A stretch of DNA of 64,000 nt, from assembly GCA_963995505.1 (NCBI GenBank), contig OZ023186.1, positions 20,157,570 through 20,221,569 of the forward strand, in the 5' to 3' direction. The position numbers and the translations under genes are program-made. Under the pieces are notes generated by a model. That model saw only the letters and a list, made by a program, of their open reading frames with translations, did not search any database and had not been told where the DNA came from. This DNA comes from Hypericum androsaemum (taxonomy: Eukaryota; Streptophyta; Magnoliopsida; Malpighiales; Hypericaceae). Positions 34,013 to 45,067 of this stretch are shown here, in pieces. Each line of letters opens with the position of its first letter. The stretch's first letter is position 1.

Positions 34013-37000
34013 TGAATCTCTTAGCATGGAATTGTCGCAGATTGGGGAACCCCGAGGCAGTTCGTCAGCTTAGCAGGCTAGCAAAAGCTTGCAATCCCCA
34101 GGTTATCTTCCTCTCTGAAAGAAAACTGAAGGAGAGGGAGGCTAAAATCTGAAATGGAAAATCGGTTATGAATGTGGTTTATTTGTCTCATGTACGGGTG
34201 ATGGAAGGGCGAGCAGTGGTGGTTTGATGCTTTTATGGCATCGGTCCGTGGAGATTAATTTACTCACCCTGTCCAATCACCATATTGATGTAGAAGTTGG
34301 AGATCTTGATAGGTGGCGCTTCACTGGCTTTTACGGATGGCCGGAGACAGGGGAGAGATCTCGTTCTGGGGACCTTTTAAGGGAGCTTAAATCAAGATCA
34401 TCTCTGCCATGGTTGTGTGGTGGGGATTTCAATGAGATCTTATCAAATTCAGAGAAGAGAGGTGGCAACTTGGTACCTTTCAAGAGAATGGAGGCTTTCT
34501 ATTTGGCTGTTAGTGCGTGTGAATTCCAGAAAATAAAATAGTCAGGTCTGAGATACACTTGGAGCAACTATAGGGAAGATGAAGGTTGTATTGATTCAAA
34601 GCTGGACAAATTCTTCGTTACTCTGAGTTGGCTATCTATGTTCCCTGTCATAGGGGCCGAGGCACGAGAAAGAATCGAATATGATCATAGTCTAATTTGC
34701 TGCCAAATTAGACGCTCTGACGTCCCACCTCTAAGATGGCACTTTCGTTTCGAGGCCATGTGGTTGAGAAGTGATGAGATTGGGACTGAAGTGGCGAAGG
34801 GTTGGAATAAGGTGAACGGCGGCATGGATATTACTGACCGGTTCCGGTCATGTGCGAACCACTTGCACAAATGGGAACACACATCCTTTGGGCATATGAA
34901 GAGGGAGTCAAAGAGGTTTGAGGAGGAGATTTGTACCATCCAGCAGTTGGTACATACGAGGGAGAGGCAGAAGAGGATTGAGGGGCGATTCAAAAGGAGG
35001 GAGGAGTTATTCCGTAGGGTAAAAACCATGTGGGCACAAAGGTCACGGGTAGATTGGCTCAAGGAAGGAGATAGAAATACCAGCTTCTTCCATAAGAAGG
35101 CGAGCCACATGCATTCTAGGAATTGGGTAGAGGAGATTAGAAATGATGAGGGAGGAGTGGTTCAGGACCTGGGTGGGGTTCAGGAGATCTTTAGGAACTA
35201 TTACTTGTCACTCTTTTTCTCTTCGGATTGTATGCAGGTAGAAGATATTACAGACAAGGTGACCCGGAGAGTGACAAATGACATGTGCTCTATACTGGAG
35301 ACCCCCTATTCCTGTGCTGATATAGAAGCTGCTCTTAAACAGATGCATCCTACCAAGGCACCAGGCCCCGATGGCATGTCCCTCTATTTTTTCAAAAATT
35401 TTGGTCAGTGGTGGGCGATGTTGTAGTCCGCACCACACTTGCCATTCTGAACCATGGTATAAACCCCTCTTTCCTCAGCCAGACACTCATTACCTTAATC
35501 CCCAAGGTGAAGAAGCATATACACTATTCAGAATTTAGACCTATTAGTCTATGTAATGTTATTATAAAGTTGGTCACAAAAGTAATTACTAATAGACTGA
35601 AGAGTTTTCTCTCTGACATTATTCATGAGAATCAAGGAGCTTTTGTCCCAGGTAGACTGATTACTAATAACTCTCTTATCGCGTTTGAGGCCTTCCACTA
35701 CCTGAAGAAGAAGAAAGGACGGAAAGATTTCTGTGCTTTAAAGCTGGACATGACGAAGGCCTATGACCGTATCGAGTGGCCATTCTTGGAAAGAATGATG
35801 TATGCAATGGGCTTCCCTGTCTCTCTTATCGCCCTGGTTATGCGTTGCGTTACAACTGTCCAATATGCAATTCAAGTGAATGGTACTATTGGCATTCCTT
35901 CACTCCGAGTCGAGGGCTTCGTCAGGGAGACCCTTTGTCTCCACACCTATTTTTGTTTTGTGCAGAAGGACTGGCCTCATGTCTCCAATATGCTGCTAAC
36001 TCAGGGACGACCATGGCATCCATGTGGCCCGATCTGTGCTGGCTATTACACACCTCTTCTTTGCAGATGATTCCCTTCTCTTTGCAAGGGGCTCAGAAAC
36101 AGAGCTGAGGGCAACACTGAATATTCTATCCATCAATGAGAGAGCCTCTGGTCAAAAGGTTATTTTTAGTCGTAACGTTCTGGCTGCCACTGGTGAGCAT
36201 CTCTGGGTTATATTACAAATGCGGGAAGCTACAACAAATGAGAAATACCTGGGCCTTCCCACCGTACTTGGCTGATCAAAGAAAGCATTGTTCGGAGAAT
36301 TAGAGGACATGATTCGAAGCAAGGTTGGGACCTGGAAGGAAAAGTTCTTGTCCAGAGCAGGCCGCGAGACTCTTATAAAATCAGTTCTTCAGGCAATCCC
36401 AACCTATGTCATGAGTTATTTTCAGCTGCCAAGGGAGACCTATCACAGAATTGAGCAGCGCTTATGTAATTTCTTTTGGGGCGGAACTACTAATGATAGG
36501 AAACTACACTGGAGGAGTTGGGAGAGGATGAGTCGCTCGAAAAAAGAAGGAGGGATGGGCTTCTGACGGCTGGACAATTTCAATAGGGCCATGCTCGCAA
36601 AACTGGCTTGGTGCCTAATCTGTTATCCTGACTCCTTAACGGCCAAAGTCCTTAAAGCCAGGTACTTTTCGCGAAGTTCCTTTCGTAAAGCTACTACAGG
36701 TTATTCCCCAAGTCATGCCCGGCGTAGTGTTCTGGAGGGCCTCTCAGTGCTTCGGGATGATCTCGACTGGCGGGTTGGTGATGGCAGATCTATTAATATA
36801 TGGTCATATAGATGGTTAAAGGACTCCCCTACTGGGCATCCGGCTTATCATTTCCCCAGAAGTGACAAATATCAGGTCGTGTCTGATCTCTTACATGAAG
36901 GTACTTTCCAATGGAATGACCTCTTGCTGTCCTCCCTCTTTACTGAGCCCGAAATCAAGAGCATAAAGCCTATCCACTTGAGTTATCATAGACCAACGGA

Positions 37001-38070
37001 TGTGCAGCGATGGAGATTTACCCCGCATGGGGATTACACTGTACGAAGTGGTTATCATGTAGATCTTGCTTGGTGGTGGGCTTCCGAGGGATGCGACGAG
37101 CTCGGACAGGATCCTATCAACTACTGGTCACTTTGTTGGCAATAGGAATGCCCCCTCACGTCTTAAAATTTTTCTCTGACGAGCTATGAATAATAACTTA
37201 TTGGTCAGATGCAACCTCTTGAGGAGGGGTATACAAGTTGACACACTTTGTTCCTTATGCCAGTCACACGAAGAAACTTCAAAGCATGTCCTTCTGGAAT
37301 GCACATCCTCCTCCCTCATTTGGCTGGAGCATGGTTTCTCCTTTGATGTATCAGGTACAAACTCCTTCGCTCAGGCTTTTGCCAATATTGCCTCGGAACT
37401 GAACAAGGAGAAACAAGCCGTCTTCATCGCCCTCCTGTGGGGACTGTGGAAGATTAGGAACCTCCTCATTTTCAAACCTGAGAAGCCCGCTAATGTTCAA
37501 GAAGAACTCGGACGCGCTATCACTTTTCTCAAGGAGTTCCAGCAGGCAAACAAGGCTCTAATGGCTAACTCATCCCACCCTCTAGAGTCGTGGTCCTGTC
37601 CTCCGGCCGGTTGGACAAAAATGAATGCGGATGCGGGTCTCTCAGGGGATGGCAGAGGCCTGGTGGGGGCTGTCCTTCGGAACGAGAAGGGGAAGTTCCT
37701 GGCAGGCTCTGGTAAACAGTTTAACCACGTCAATCATCCGACCCTTCTCGAAGCCTTGGGGTTTAAACATGGTATAGAATTGGCTCGTCGAATGGGCGCA
37801 ATAAATATTATCCTGGAATCGGATTGCCAACCTGTTATTTTGGCTCTCAGTCGACCTCTTCTTGAACGGAGTGATCTGTCCGTTATTATCGAAGATTACA
37901 GGTCTTTGCTGTTGGGTTTCGAGAATTATCGCTTTTCCTTAGTTCCACGTAAGGCAAACCAAGTTGCCCATATGTTTACCAAGCTTTGTGTCTCTGTTAG
38001 TCCTGATGTCAGCTTTTTTAGCTCCCCGCCGGACTTTGTTTCTCATTACCTGGAGCTAGACTTGATGTAA
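34013..38070 (+). pseudogene. LINE ORF2: endonuclease-RT-RNase H, frame-broken
   Basis: Endonuclease start MNLLAWNCRRLGNPEAVRQL at 34013, broken near 34150, resuming at 34224-34541 (CGGDFNEI) and 34638-35426. RT: TKAPGPDGM, then a shift near 35405, LDMTKAYDRIEWPF, RQGDPLSPHLFLFC and the catalytic FFADDSLLFA (~36057). zf-RVT and RNase H (MNADAGLSGDGRG...ILESDCQPVI) occupy 37186-38070. At least five frame breaks or stops mean no protein is made. Confidence 0.93.
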
Positions 38071-38861
38071 CTTTGATTACCTATTAATGAAATTGACTTG
38101 TTTCCCTCAAAAAAAATGTATCCAGCTCATCCCCTCATTTTTTCCCCCTCATGAACATCACCTTCATCTTTATGCCTCAAACTTTTCTTTACCAATAATT
38201 TAAAAATAAAAAAGAGAAAATCCAAACCCACGTTACAATCCAAAAAATTAACCCCAACCAATAAAAATCCAAAAAGTTACCGCTTACAAGAGATTACCAC
38301 GGTCCAGCAACCTCCATCATCGGCGCCTCCTTCCTCGAGGCCTTCCCCAGGAATCTTAAACACCGACGGCAAACAAAAAATCTCCAAATCACGAACCAAA
38401 ACGCGGCGGAGATAACCGTGGCTACCTCGGGCCAGCAACCTACCGTCTCCAGGAAAAAGCCGTCGACAGTGAATCCGCCGCCTTCTTCTTCTTCTACGTC
38501 GGTGCCTAGGGCAAGGGCCGGATACAAGGGATCATCGTCGTCGCTGCCTTTCTGGCAACACCGTTGCGAGGTGCATCGTGGAGCTCTTGTTTTGGTCGGA
38601 GGTCGAAGCCCGATTTTAGGATTTTAGAGAGAGAGAGCAAAAAAGAAGAGGAGGATCGGGTTTAAAAGGGCGGGGTCGAACCTAAAATCAGGTCGAACTG
38701 GCATTTTTTGGTCGGAACGAGGCTAAAAACTACCCGGTCAGACTAGAAAATGGACGGTTCGATCGAAGCTCCTTTTTTACCATAAAAACGAGCCAGTGGA
38801 AGGAATAATTCGTGGTCCGATCAGTCGGACCGCTAGCCAGACCACATTTTTTAAAACTATG

Positions 38862-39402
38862 TTAATTGAGGCCCCCATTTCAGTTTTTTTCTTTAAATAT
38901 AGACCAGGGGATAAGATTCTCTAATCTTTATGCATCAAGGATCAGCCAATATGGAACGGAACGGGTGCACTCTATATCCAACAGGCTTTTATTTTGCCAG
39001 AAACGGGATCGTGCGAGCATAACAATGTGCACGGGATCAACTCGCTCTGATACCAATTTCGAATATCCACATCAAATCCAAAACCTTAAGGCAATAGGTT
39101 GGTGAATTTTTCACACTTATAATTGCCTCTTACTCTTACTCTAAACGATGTAGAATTCTCAACACACATCATACCAAATCATACAAAAAACGTAAAGGTT
39201 CAAATGTATATGCACACTAACTTTTACTCATCAACGATCAGGACCCATATCGGTCAATCAAATCAACTGTAGGAACATTCTGAAAAAAACAACAACTGTA
39301 GGAACAAATCATTGATGGTCCGCTCGCGGAGCTCACTGCTCCTTCGGGGAAGGGTGATAGCCACTCGAAAGCCAATGAGTTTGTCAATGACGTGCACCCA
39401 AG
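38862..39402. other. intergenic
   Basis: No gene recognised. 39310-39400 may be a copia relic but is too short to assign. Confidence 0.4.
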
Positions 39403-39703
39403 TTGCTGCAACAACTTATCCTAGTGTTTTTGGGGGTTTGTCGTGCATTTCTATAGTATAAAAGATGCATTTTTCAGTTAGTTAGTTGCCATGATTTCTG
39501 CTAGTGGTACGTACTACGGGTATAAATTTCGAGTGTTCAGTCGTCTGTAAATCAGTTTGCAGTTGAATAAATCATGTAATGCAGTCTTGCAGTTGTATGT
39601 TTCTGTTATATACACCAAGTTACCACCCGAACTATCTCGAACACAAGCGATTTCGTCGAGGTTCGACTTCGAGCAAGTGTACGCGTGAGATCCTGAAGGA
39701 TAA
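39403..39703 (+). repeat. duplicated block, LTR-like, 3' of CCDC22 copy A
   Basis: Matches 58407-58697 beside CCDC22 copy B. Both begin GCTGCAACAACTTAT and contain GCAGTTGAATAAATCATGTA and TTCTG..ATACA-like ends, reminiscent of a copia LTR 3' portion. It is part of the CCDC22 segmental duplication. Confidence 0.6.
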
Positions 39704-39708
39704 TAGTA

Positions 39709-40186
39709 TGTTGGGTATGGAGACTTCGGATACCGCGGGGGGGCGTAGCCCCCGTCCAGAACTGGGATCGACCTGCGTGTACGCATCGACGACGAAATGA
39801 AGTGTGGACAAAAATGCCCCTGCGTGTGTTGGTACTATAAATACCCACCTCACCTTCCCTGTATTCTTCTTCTTCTTCCTGGCAGACAGAGAGACATTTT
39901 AGAGAGAGAGAGAGAGAGAAAAGAGGAGAGAGAAACTACCATTGTTGAGCCTGCGTAGCTCCAAAGTGTAGATCGAGCTTGATATAGTGAAATCTCCTGG
40001 CTTGGTACGCCCCCGGACGTAGATCGGTCAAGATCGAACCGGGTTACCAAATTTCTTGTTCTTGTTTGGCTGTGGGTCTTCTTTCTTTGTGCTTGTCATC
40101 GATCTCCTCGTTGTGTTCGTAGATCTTGCTCCGATCTTGTTCGTTGCGTTGATTGGGTCCACAGAAAGTGGGTTGATTTCCCAACA
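39709..40186 (+). repeat. copia 5' LTR
   Basis: 478 bp, TGTTGGG...CCCAACA ends. Contains CTATAAATACCC (TATA box, ~39836) and a GA microsatellite at ~39904-39920. Confidence 0.93.
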
Positions 40187-40188
40187 AC

Positions 40189-40200
40189 TGGTATCAGAGC
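40189..40200 (+). other. primer-binding site (initiator tRNA-Met)
   Basis: TGGTATCAGAGC, two bases after the 5' LTR: the standard plant copia primer-binding site. Confidence 0.95.
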
Positions 40201-40215
40201 ACCTGGGTTTAGGGC

Positions 40216-42096
40216 GTGGTAGGAGCAATCACGATGGGTGATGTGAGATCGCCCGTGGAGAAGTTCGATGGCGTCGACTATGGCTTCTGGAAGATGCAAG
40301 TAGAAGACTACTTGTATGGCAAAGATTTGCACTTGCCGCTTGATGGGAAGAAGCCTGAGGACATGAAGGAAGAGGAGTGGAAGCTCCTAGATCGGAAAGC
40401 GATGAGCGTGGTGCGCTTGTCTTTGTCTAGGAACGTGGCCTTGCACACAGTAAAGTCAAAGACCACGAAGGAGATGTTGGAGACGTTGTCCGAGATGTAC
40501 GAGAAGCCATCGGCGGCCAACAAAGTTCACTTGATGAGGAAGCTCTTCAACCTTAAGATGGCGGAGAGTACCTCGGTATCGGTACACCTCCACGAGTTCA
40601 ATGCGACCATCGCTTCTTTGAGCTCGGTGAAGATTGACTTCGATGATGAGGTACAAGCTCTAATTTTGCTAAGTTCCTTACCCGATAGTTGGAATGGCAC
40701 GGTCACGGCGGTGAGTGCCTCGGCGGGGAAGGTGGTACTCAAGTTGGATGAGGTGAGGGACTTGATTATGAGTGAGGAGATTCGTAGGAAAGAGTCCGGA
40801 GTAGCCTCGGGTTCGGCTTTGAATGCTAGCAATAGAGGGAGGTCCGAATCTAAGTGGAAGGGGAAGAAGGACCGGAGCAGGTCCAAGTCCAAATCGAAGG
40901 ATGGTTCGAAGAGGGACATGAGTTCCATTAAATGCTGGAACTGTGAGAAGTTTGGCCACTTTAGAACCCAATGCAAGGCACCGAAGAAGGAGGACAAGTC
41001 GGCAAATGTAATAACAGAGGACCATGGGGATGCATTGATCTTGAGTGTTAGTAGCCCGTTGGAGGCCTGGGTATTGGATTCAGGAGCATCATTCCACTCT
41101 TGTAGCGACAAGGGGATAATGGAATTGTATACCCCAGGAGAATTTGGCAAGGTTTATCTAGCCGATGATGAGCCATTGCAAATTGTGGGTAAAGGAGATG
41201 TGAGAATCAATACTCCCAATGGATCATTGTTATTGTTGAAGGGGGTGAGACACATCCCAGGGTTAAGAAGAAATTTGCTTTCCGTGGGACAACTAGATGA
41301 AGAGGGGTACAATGTAACCTTTGGTTGTCGGACATGGAAGATCACCAAGGGAGCTAGAGTGGTGGCTCGTGGTGAGAAGGAAGGTACGTTGTACATGACA
41401 AGGAACACTCATGAAAGTATTGATCTTGTAGGAGCAACCAATGATGCAGATCTGTGGCATAGTAGGCTTGGCCACATGAGTGAGAAGGGGATGTGGGTGC
41501 TTTGTTCAAAGGGGAAGCTACCGGGTCTAAAGACCGTGGACGTGGGTCTTTGTGAAGACTGTGTATTTGGGAAGCAGAAGAGGGTGAGCTTCTCAAGAAG
41601 TGGTAGAACTCCTAAGCCGGAGAAGCTTGAATTGGTCCACAGTGATCTGTGGGGACCGGCACCGGTGGCATCCGTGGGTGGTTCCTTGTATTACATGACT
41701 TTCATAGATGACTCTACAAGGAAGGTGTGGGTCTACTTCCTAAAGCATAAGTCTGATGCTTTCAATGCCTTCAAGAAGTGGAAGGCTCTTGTGGAGAACG
41801 AGACGAATCTCAAGGTGAAGTGCTTGAGGTCCGATAATGGTGGTGAGTACGAGCTTCAAGAGTTCAAAGATTTTTGTGCGAAGTATGGGATTCGCATGGA
41901 AAAGACGGTAGCTGGGACCCCCCAGCAAAATGGCATAGCTGAGAGGATGAACCGAACACTAAATGAGAGAGCAAGGGCCATGAGGTTGAAGAGTGGCCTC
42001 CCGAAGATGTTTTGGGCAGATGCTGTAAACACTGCAGCATTCTTGATCAACAGAGGGCCATCAACTCCTAAACGGTACGCATCGACGACGAAATGA
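40216..42096 (+). CDS. copia gag-protease-integrase polyprotein, truncated by deletion
   Basis: 626-codon frame, likely initiating at MGDVRSPVEKFDGVDY (40234). Order: gag, zinc knuckle CWNCEKFGHFRTQC, protease WVLDSGASFHSC, LWHSRLGHMSEKG, integrase HSDLWGPAPV and FIDDSTRKVWVYFLK with RSDNGGEYE and QNGIAERMN. After NRGPSTPKR it runs into LTR sequence as YASTTK and stops. There are no other breaks, consistent with a young element. RT is absent. Confidence 0.95.
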   Translation: MVGAITMGDVRSPVEKFDGVDYGFWKMQVEDYLYGKDLHLPLDGKKPEDMKEEEWKLLDRKAMSVVRLSLSRNVALHTVKSKTTKEMLETLSEMYEKPSAANKVHLMRKLFNLKMAESTSVSVHLHEFNATIASLSSVKIDFDDEVQALILLSSLPDSWNGTVTAVSASAGKVVLKLDEVRDLIMSEEIRRKESGVASGSALNASNRGRSESKWKGKKDRSRSKSKSKDGSKRDMSSIKCWNCEKFGHFRTQCKAPKKEDKSANVITEDHGDALILSVSSPLEAWVLDSGASFHSCSDKGIMELYTPGEFGKVYLADDEPLQIVGKGDVRINTPNGSLLLLKGVRHIPGLRRNLLSVGQLDEEGYNVTFGCRTWKITKGARVVARGEKEGTLYMTRNTHESIDLVGATNDADLWHSRLGHMSEKGMWVLCSKGKLPGLKTVDVGLCEDCVFGKQKRVSFSRSGRTPKPEKLELVHSDLWGPAPVASVGGSLYYMTFIDDSTRKVWVYFLKHKSDAFNAFKKWKALVENETNLKVKCLRSDNGGEYELQEFKDFCAKYGIRMEKTVAGTPQQNGIAERMNRTLNERARAMRLKSGLPKMFWADAVNTAAFLINRGPSTPKRYASTTK

Positions 42097-42482
42097 AGTG
42101 TGGACAAAAATGCCCCTGCATGTGTTGGTACTATAAATACCCACCTCACCTTCCCTGTATTCTTCTTCTTCTTCCTGGCAGACAGAGAGACATTTTAGAG
42201 AGAGAGAGAGAGAGAAAAGAGGAGAGAGAAACTACCATTGTTGAGCCTGCGTAGCTCCAAAGTGTAGATCGAGCTTGATATAGTGAAATCTCCTGGCTTG
42301 GTACGCCCCCGGACGTAGATCGGTCAAGATCGAACCGGGTTACCAAATTTCTTGTTCTTGTTTGGCTGTGGGTCTTCTTTCTTTGTGCTTGTCATCGATT
42401 TCCTCGTTGTGTTCGTAGATCTTGCTCCGATCTTGTTTGTTGCGTTGATTGGGTCCACAGAAAGTGGGTTGATTTCCCAACA
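42075..42482 (+). repeat. copia 3' LTR, 5'-truncated
   Basis: 408 bp, nearly identical to the 3' part of the 5' LTR. Its first ~70 bp were removed by the internal deletion. Confidence 0.93.
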
Positions 42483-42613
42483 TAGTACAGTGGCTCAAAT
42501 GCAGATGAAAACTTGGGAAATAACAGTAAAAGAATCGGTTAAAGAATTGATACTTCTAAAAATCTTGAGCATGCTGCTCTAGAGAACCGTTTTCCTTCAT
42601 GACACAGCCGAGA

Positions 42614-44057
42614 TCAGCCTGTAGCTTGTCTACATCTACTCTTCGGGATGACCAATGCTGCTAGCTTCTTCTCAGGTCCAACACTTCTCTTCGTATTCTG
42701 TCGGTTGCAAGGATCTTCTCCGAAATCTGCTCGAAGCTTTCGTGGATACTGGTCAGGAGCCGGTAGGCCTGGCTTCCAACCGAGTCTTTCTTCGCTTCCC
42801 TGAGTAAAATTGAAGATATGATTAAGCTTCAAAGTCCTAGAACATGCAATTGAATGGATCAAATGTAATGCAGCACTTTGCAGGAGTTTCATTCAGATCA
42901 ATGGATACAGAGTAAACCACCGACGCCAAGAGCCAAATTAAATTTAGAAAGGGAAAAGAAAACCAGACCTGTAAACTATTTCATCTAGAACAGGATAAGT
43001 TCGATCAAGGCGTTCTTGGATCGAGTTACTCTATAGCTGAAGATCTCTAGTGTCTTTCAAGATATGCTCGATGTCAGCTTCTTGTTTCCGACTGTTCTTC
43101 GTGATCTCCTTTATTCGCTCAACATAAGATGCTCTTGATGGAAGCTTTGGCTGCTTCTCAATTTCCAAAGAGAGACTTGATATTTCCACGTCCCTAAGCA
43201 CGAGATAGAACATCATCTTAGAATACGCCAACGGAATACATATGCTAGGATTGCAGTCCAATAACATACCGCCTACTGATCTCAGACAAGACGAGGTGTT
43301 TTTCCCGCTCAAAATCTCTCAGCTTTTTGAAGCTTCTCTTGAGCCCCTGGTAAGCCAGCATACAGAGAATCCTCTGCAGTTCTCTTCTTCTCTTCCGTCA
43401 ACTTTTTGAAAGAATCCCAGATCAAGAGAGATGCTAGAGAATCAGTGCTACTCTTCAGTAACGATTTGGACAATCTAGAACAAATCCTTCTACCATAAAT
43501 AAGCAAATCAAAGATCCCAACAGATATACTGAACAAAAATAATCAGCATCCCACCACTGTGAATCGAGTTCCAAAGCATGTGACTTTTTAACGCTTATTT
43601 GCTCGTCAAGCTGCTTCAGGTAGAAGTCAATAGAACGTGGCTCATCAGATACCATGCTTGCTGCTGCTTTCAACCACTCGAGCTCTTCTTCCAGATGCTT
43701 TATATTTAGTGTCTTCGCTCTCAATTGCTCCTTCTTCTGCGTTTGTTCTACCTCATTATTTCCCTAAGCAAGAACAAGCATAAACAGACACCATTAGCAA
43801 CTACTATCCATTCTCCCACATCCATAGTACCGAATATCCCATCACCAACCACATGTAGCACATGTACCTTAGATGACTCATCCGGGGGTAAGCTCTTTCC
43901 GCCATGAACCCACGAAGCCTTGACAGACGAGGCATTTTCAGCTCCACCATTCAGCACGGCTGGCGCCATATCCTGGTTATCGAAACCAACACTTTCCTTC
44001 TCGTCCAACTCCTCCGCATTACTATCAACACAAGACCGAGACGATGATGATGATAAT
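42614..44057 (-). pseudogene. CCDC22-like, copy A (truncated, broken)
   Basis: Collinear with copy B (58826-60225) over exons 2-6, including introns, but lacks exon 1 and the start of exon 2. Homology ends at about 44057 in the Ser-rich stretch. An extra base in an A run (near 43325) shifts exon 4 (EKLQKAERF then stop), and a TAG replaces a Leu codon after RDLQL (~43031). It cannot encode the CCDC22 protein. Confidence 0.9.
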
Positions 44058-44066
44058 GTTTAATAA

Positions 44067-44222
44067 TGTCCATTATTGGTCCATATTGTCGACCGGATAT
44101 CAATTGCATTGGCCCTTATTCCGATGTTCTATTATCCAAATGAGCAACCTCCACCGATAGATTCATGGGTGAAGCAGCTTCATGCTTTTGACACAGTACG
44201 TCGGGTCAAGTCAAGACTAAAG
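44067..44222. repeat. orphan FPS-upstream block
   Basis: Matches the upstream blocks of FPS-like copies 1 (25877-26225) and 4 (51320-51760) in the same orientation, but no FPS exons lie to its left: the CCDC22 copy begins there. Confidence 0.7.
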
Positions 44223-44265
44223 TGTTAAAAGTAATGAGAGTTATATATATTAATAGACAAGGAAT

Positions 44266-44303
<38 letters not shown>

Positions 44304-44935
44304 TAAACTAGAACGGCTAGGAGGAGCCAGCTATTTACATTAATTATAAGTAGCCGTTAGTTAGAGTCCCAAGGCTCAACAGGCTTGATTATGCACAATG
44401 ATTAATAGATGCTTAATGGAGACTTCTGAATGGAGGAAAGAGACGTTGTTGATCATTGGAGAACAATGAGCAGAAACATCCACTTGTCAGAGCACCACCA
44501 GATTAAGCTTAAAGAGTCGAGAGAGGCTGCTGCAGAATTATGCAGCAGAACAGAGGAGAGCCAGAGCAAGTTGCAGACTGCAGGGGAGATGATCTTGGAC
44601 TGATTCATTCTTCAATAATTCACCATGATCTTCACATTCTTCAACACTCCCCCTCAAGTTGGGGAGAAAATATCACAAATACTCAACTTGGATAGATGAT
44701 ATTCAAATGTACTTGGTCCAACAGATTTGGTGAAGATATCTGCTGTCTGTTCTTCACTAGGAGTAAATGGAGTAGAGATCAACCCTTCTTGTACCTTATC
44801 TCTGATGTAAAGACAGTCAATTTCTATATGTTTAGTCCTTTCATAGAATACAGGGCTGGAGGCAGTATAGATTGCAGCCTTATTATCACAAAACAGCTTC
44901 ATAGGCTTTGAAACTAGAAGATGTAATTTTGGATA
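44223..44935 (-). mobile_element. copia 3' remnant: LTR plus RNase H end
   Basis: 44654-44935 encodes the copia RNase H C-terminus ([45 protein letters not shown]). A GAGGGGGAGTG polypurine tract then leads into a ~424-bp LTR (44223-44646) with TGTT...AACA ends and an AT microsatellite at 44272-44300. The element is cut off at 44935, where FPS-like copy 3 sequence starts. Confidence 0.88.
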
Positions 44936-45067
44936 ATTCGGATCCGGTTTCAAGTGCTACTCATATATTTAGTAGCATATCATAAAGAAGGTGTTGAGGT
45001 ACAAAAATAATCTCGGCATTGTCAACATATTTTGAGATACCCGGTCCGCAACAGAAGGTAACACTCA

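Larger units (their letters stand above)
32436..38115 (+). mobile_element. full-length but decayed L1-type LINE with 18-bp TSD
   Basis: A perfect 18-bp direct repeat ATGTATCCAGCTCATCCC at 32418-32435 and 38116-38133 brackets the element, and the 3' end is a short poly-A. The order is ORF1 (DUF4283 remnant plus CCHC knuckle), AP endonuclease, reverse transcriptase, zf-RVT and RNase H. Several frame breaks exist, yet the target repeat is perfect, suggesting moderate age. Confidence 0.93.
32304..38861. mobile_element. TIR element with TTA target site, split by a LINE
   Basis: Ends are CATAGTTTTAAAA (32304-32316) and its exact reverse complement (38849-38861), flanked by TTA (32301-32303 and 38862-38864), the target preferred by PIF/Harbinger elements. 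After removing the LINE and one target repeat, ~860 bp remain. Its interior (38290-38670) is GC-rich and includes a 77-codon minus-strand frame with a hydrophobic helix (VATVISAAFWFVIWRFFV), perhaps captured gene sequence. No transposase was seen. A similar element lies at 51831-52195. Confidence 0.6.
39709..42482 (+). mobile_element. young Ty1/copia element, internally deleted
   Basis: 5' LTR 39709-40186 and 3' LTR remnant 42075-42482, with 5-bp target repeats TAGTA at 39704-39708 and 42483-42487. The LTRs show three differences over ~408 bp, all C/T, so the insertion is recent. A deletion removed RT, RNase H and the first ~70 bp of the 3' LTR, joining integrase directly to LTR near 42075. 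Non-autonomous. Confidence 0.95.

Noticed and set aside
40189..40200. TGGTATCAGAGC as part of a tRNA gene
   Set aside because: It is the copia primer-binding site next to the LTR; no cloverleaf is present.
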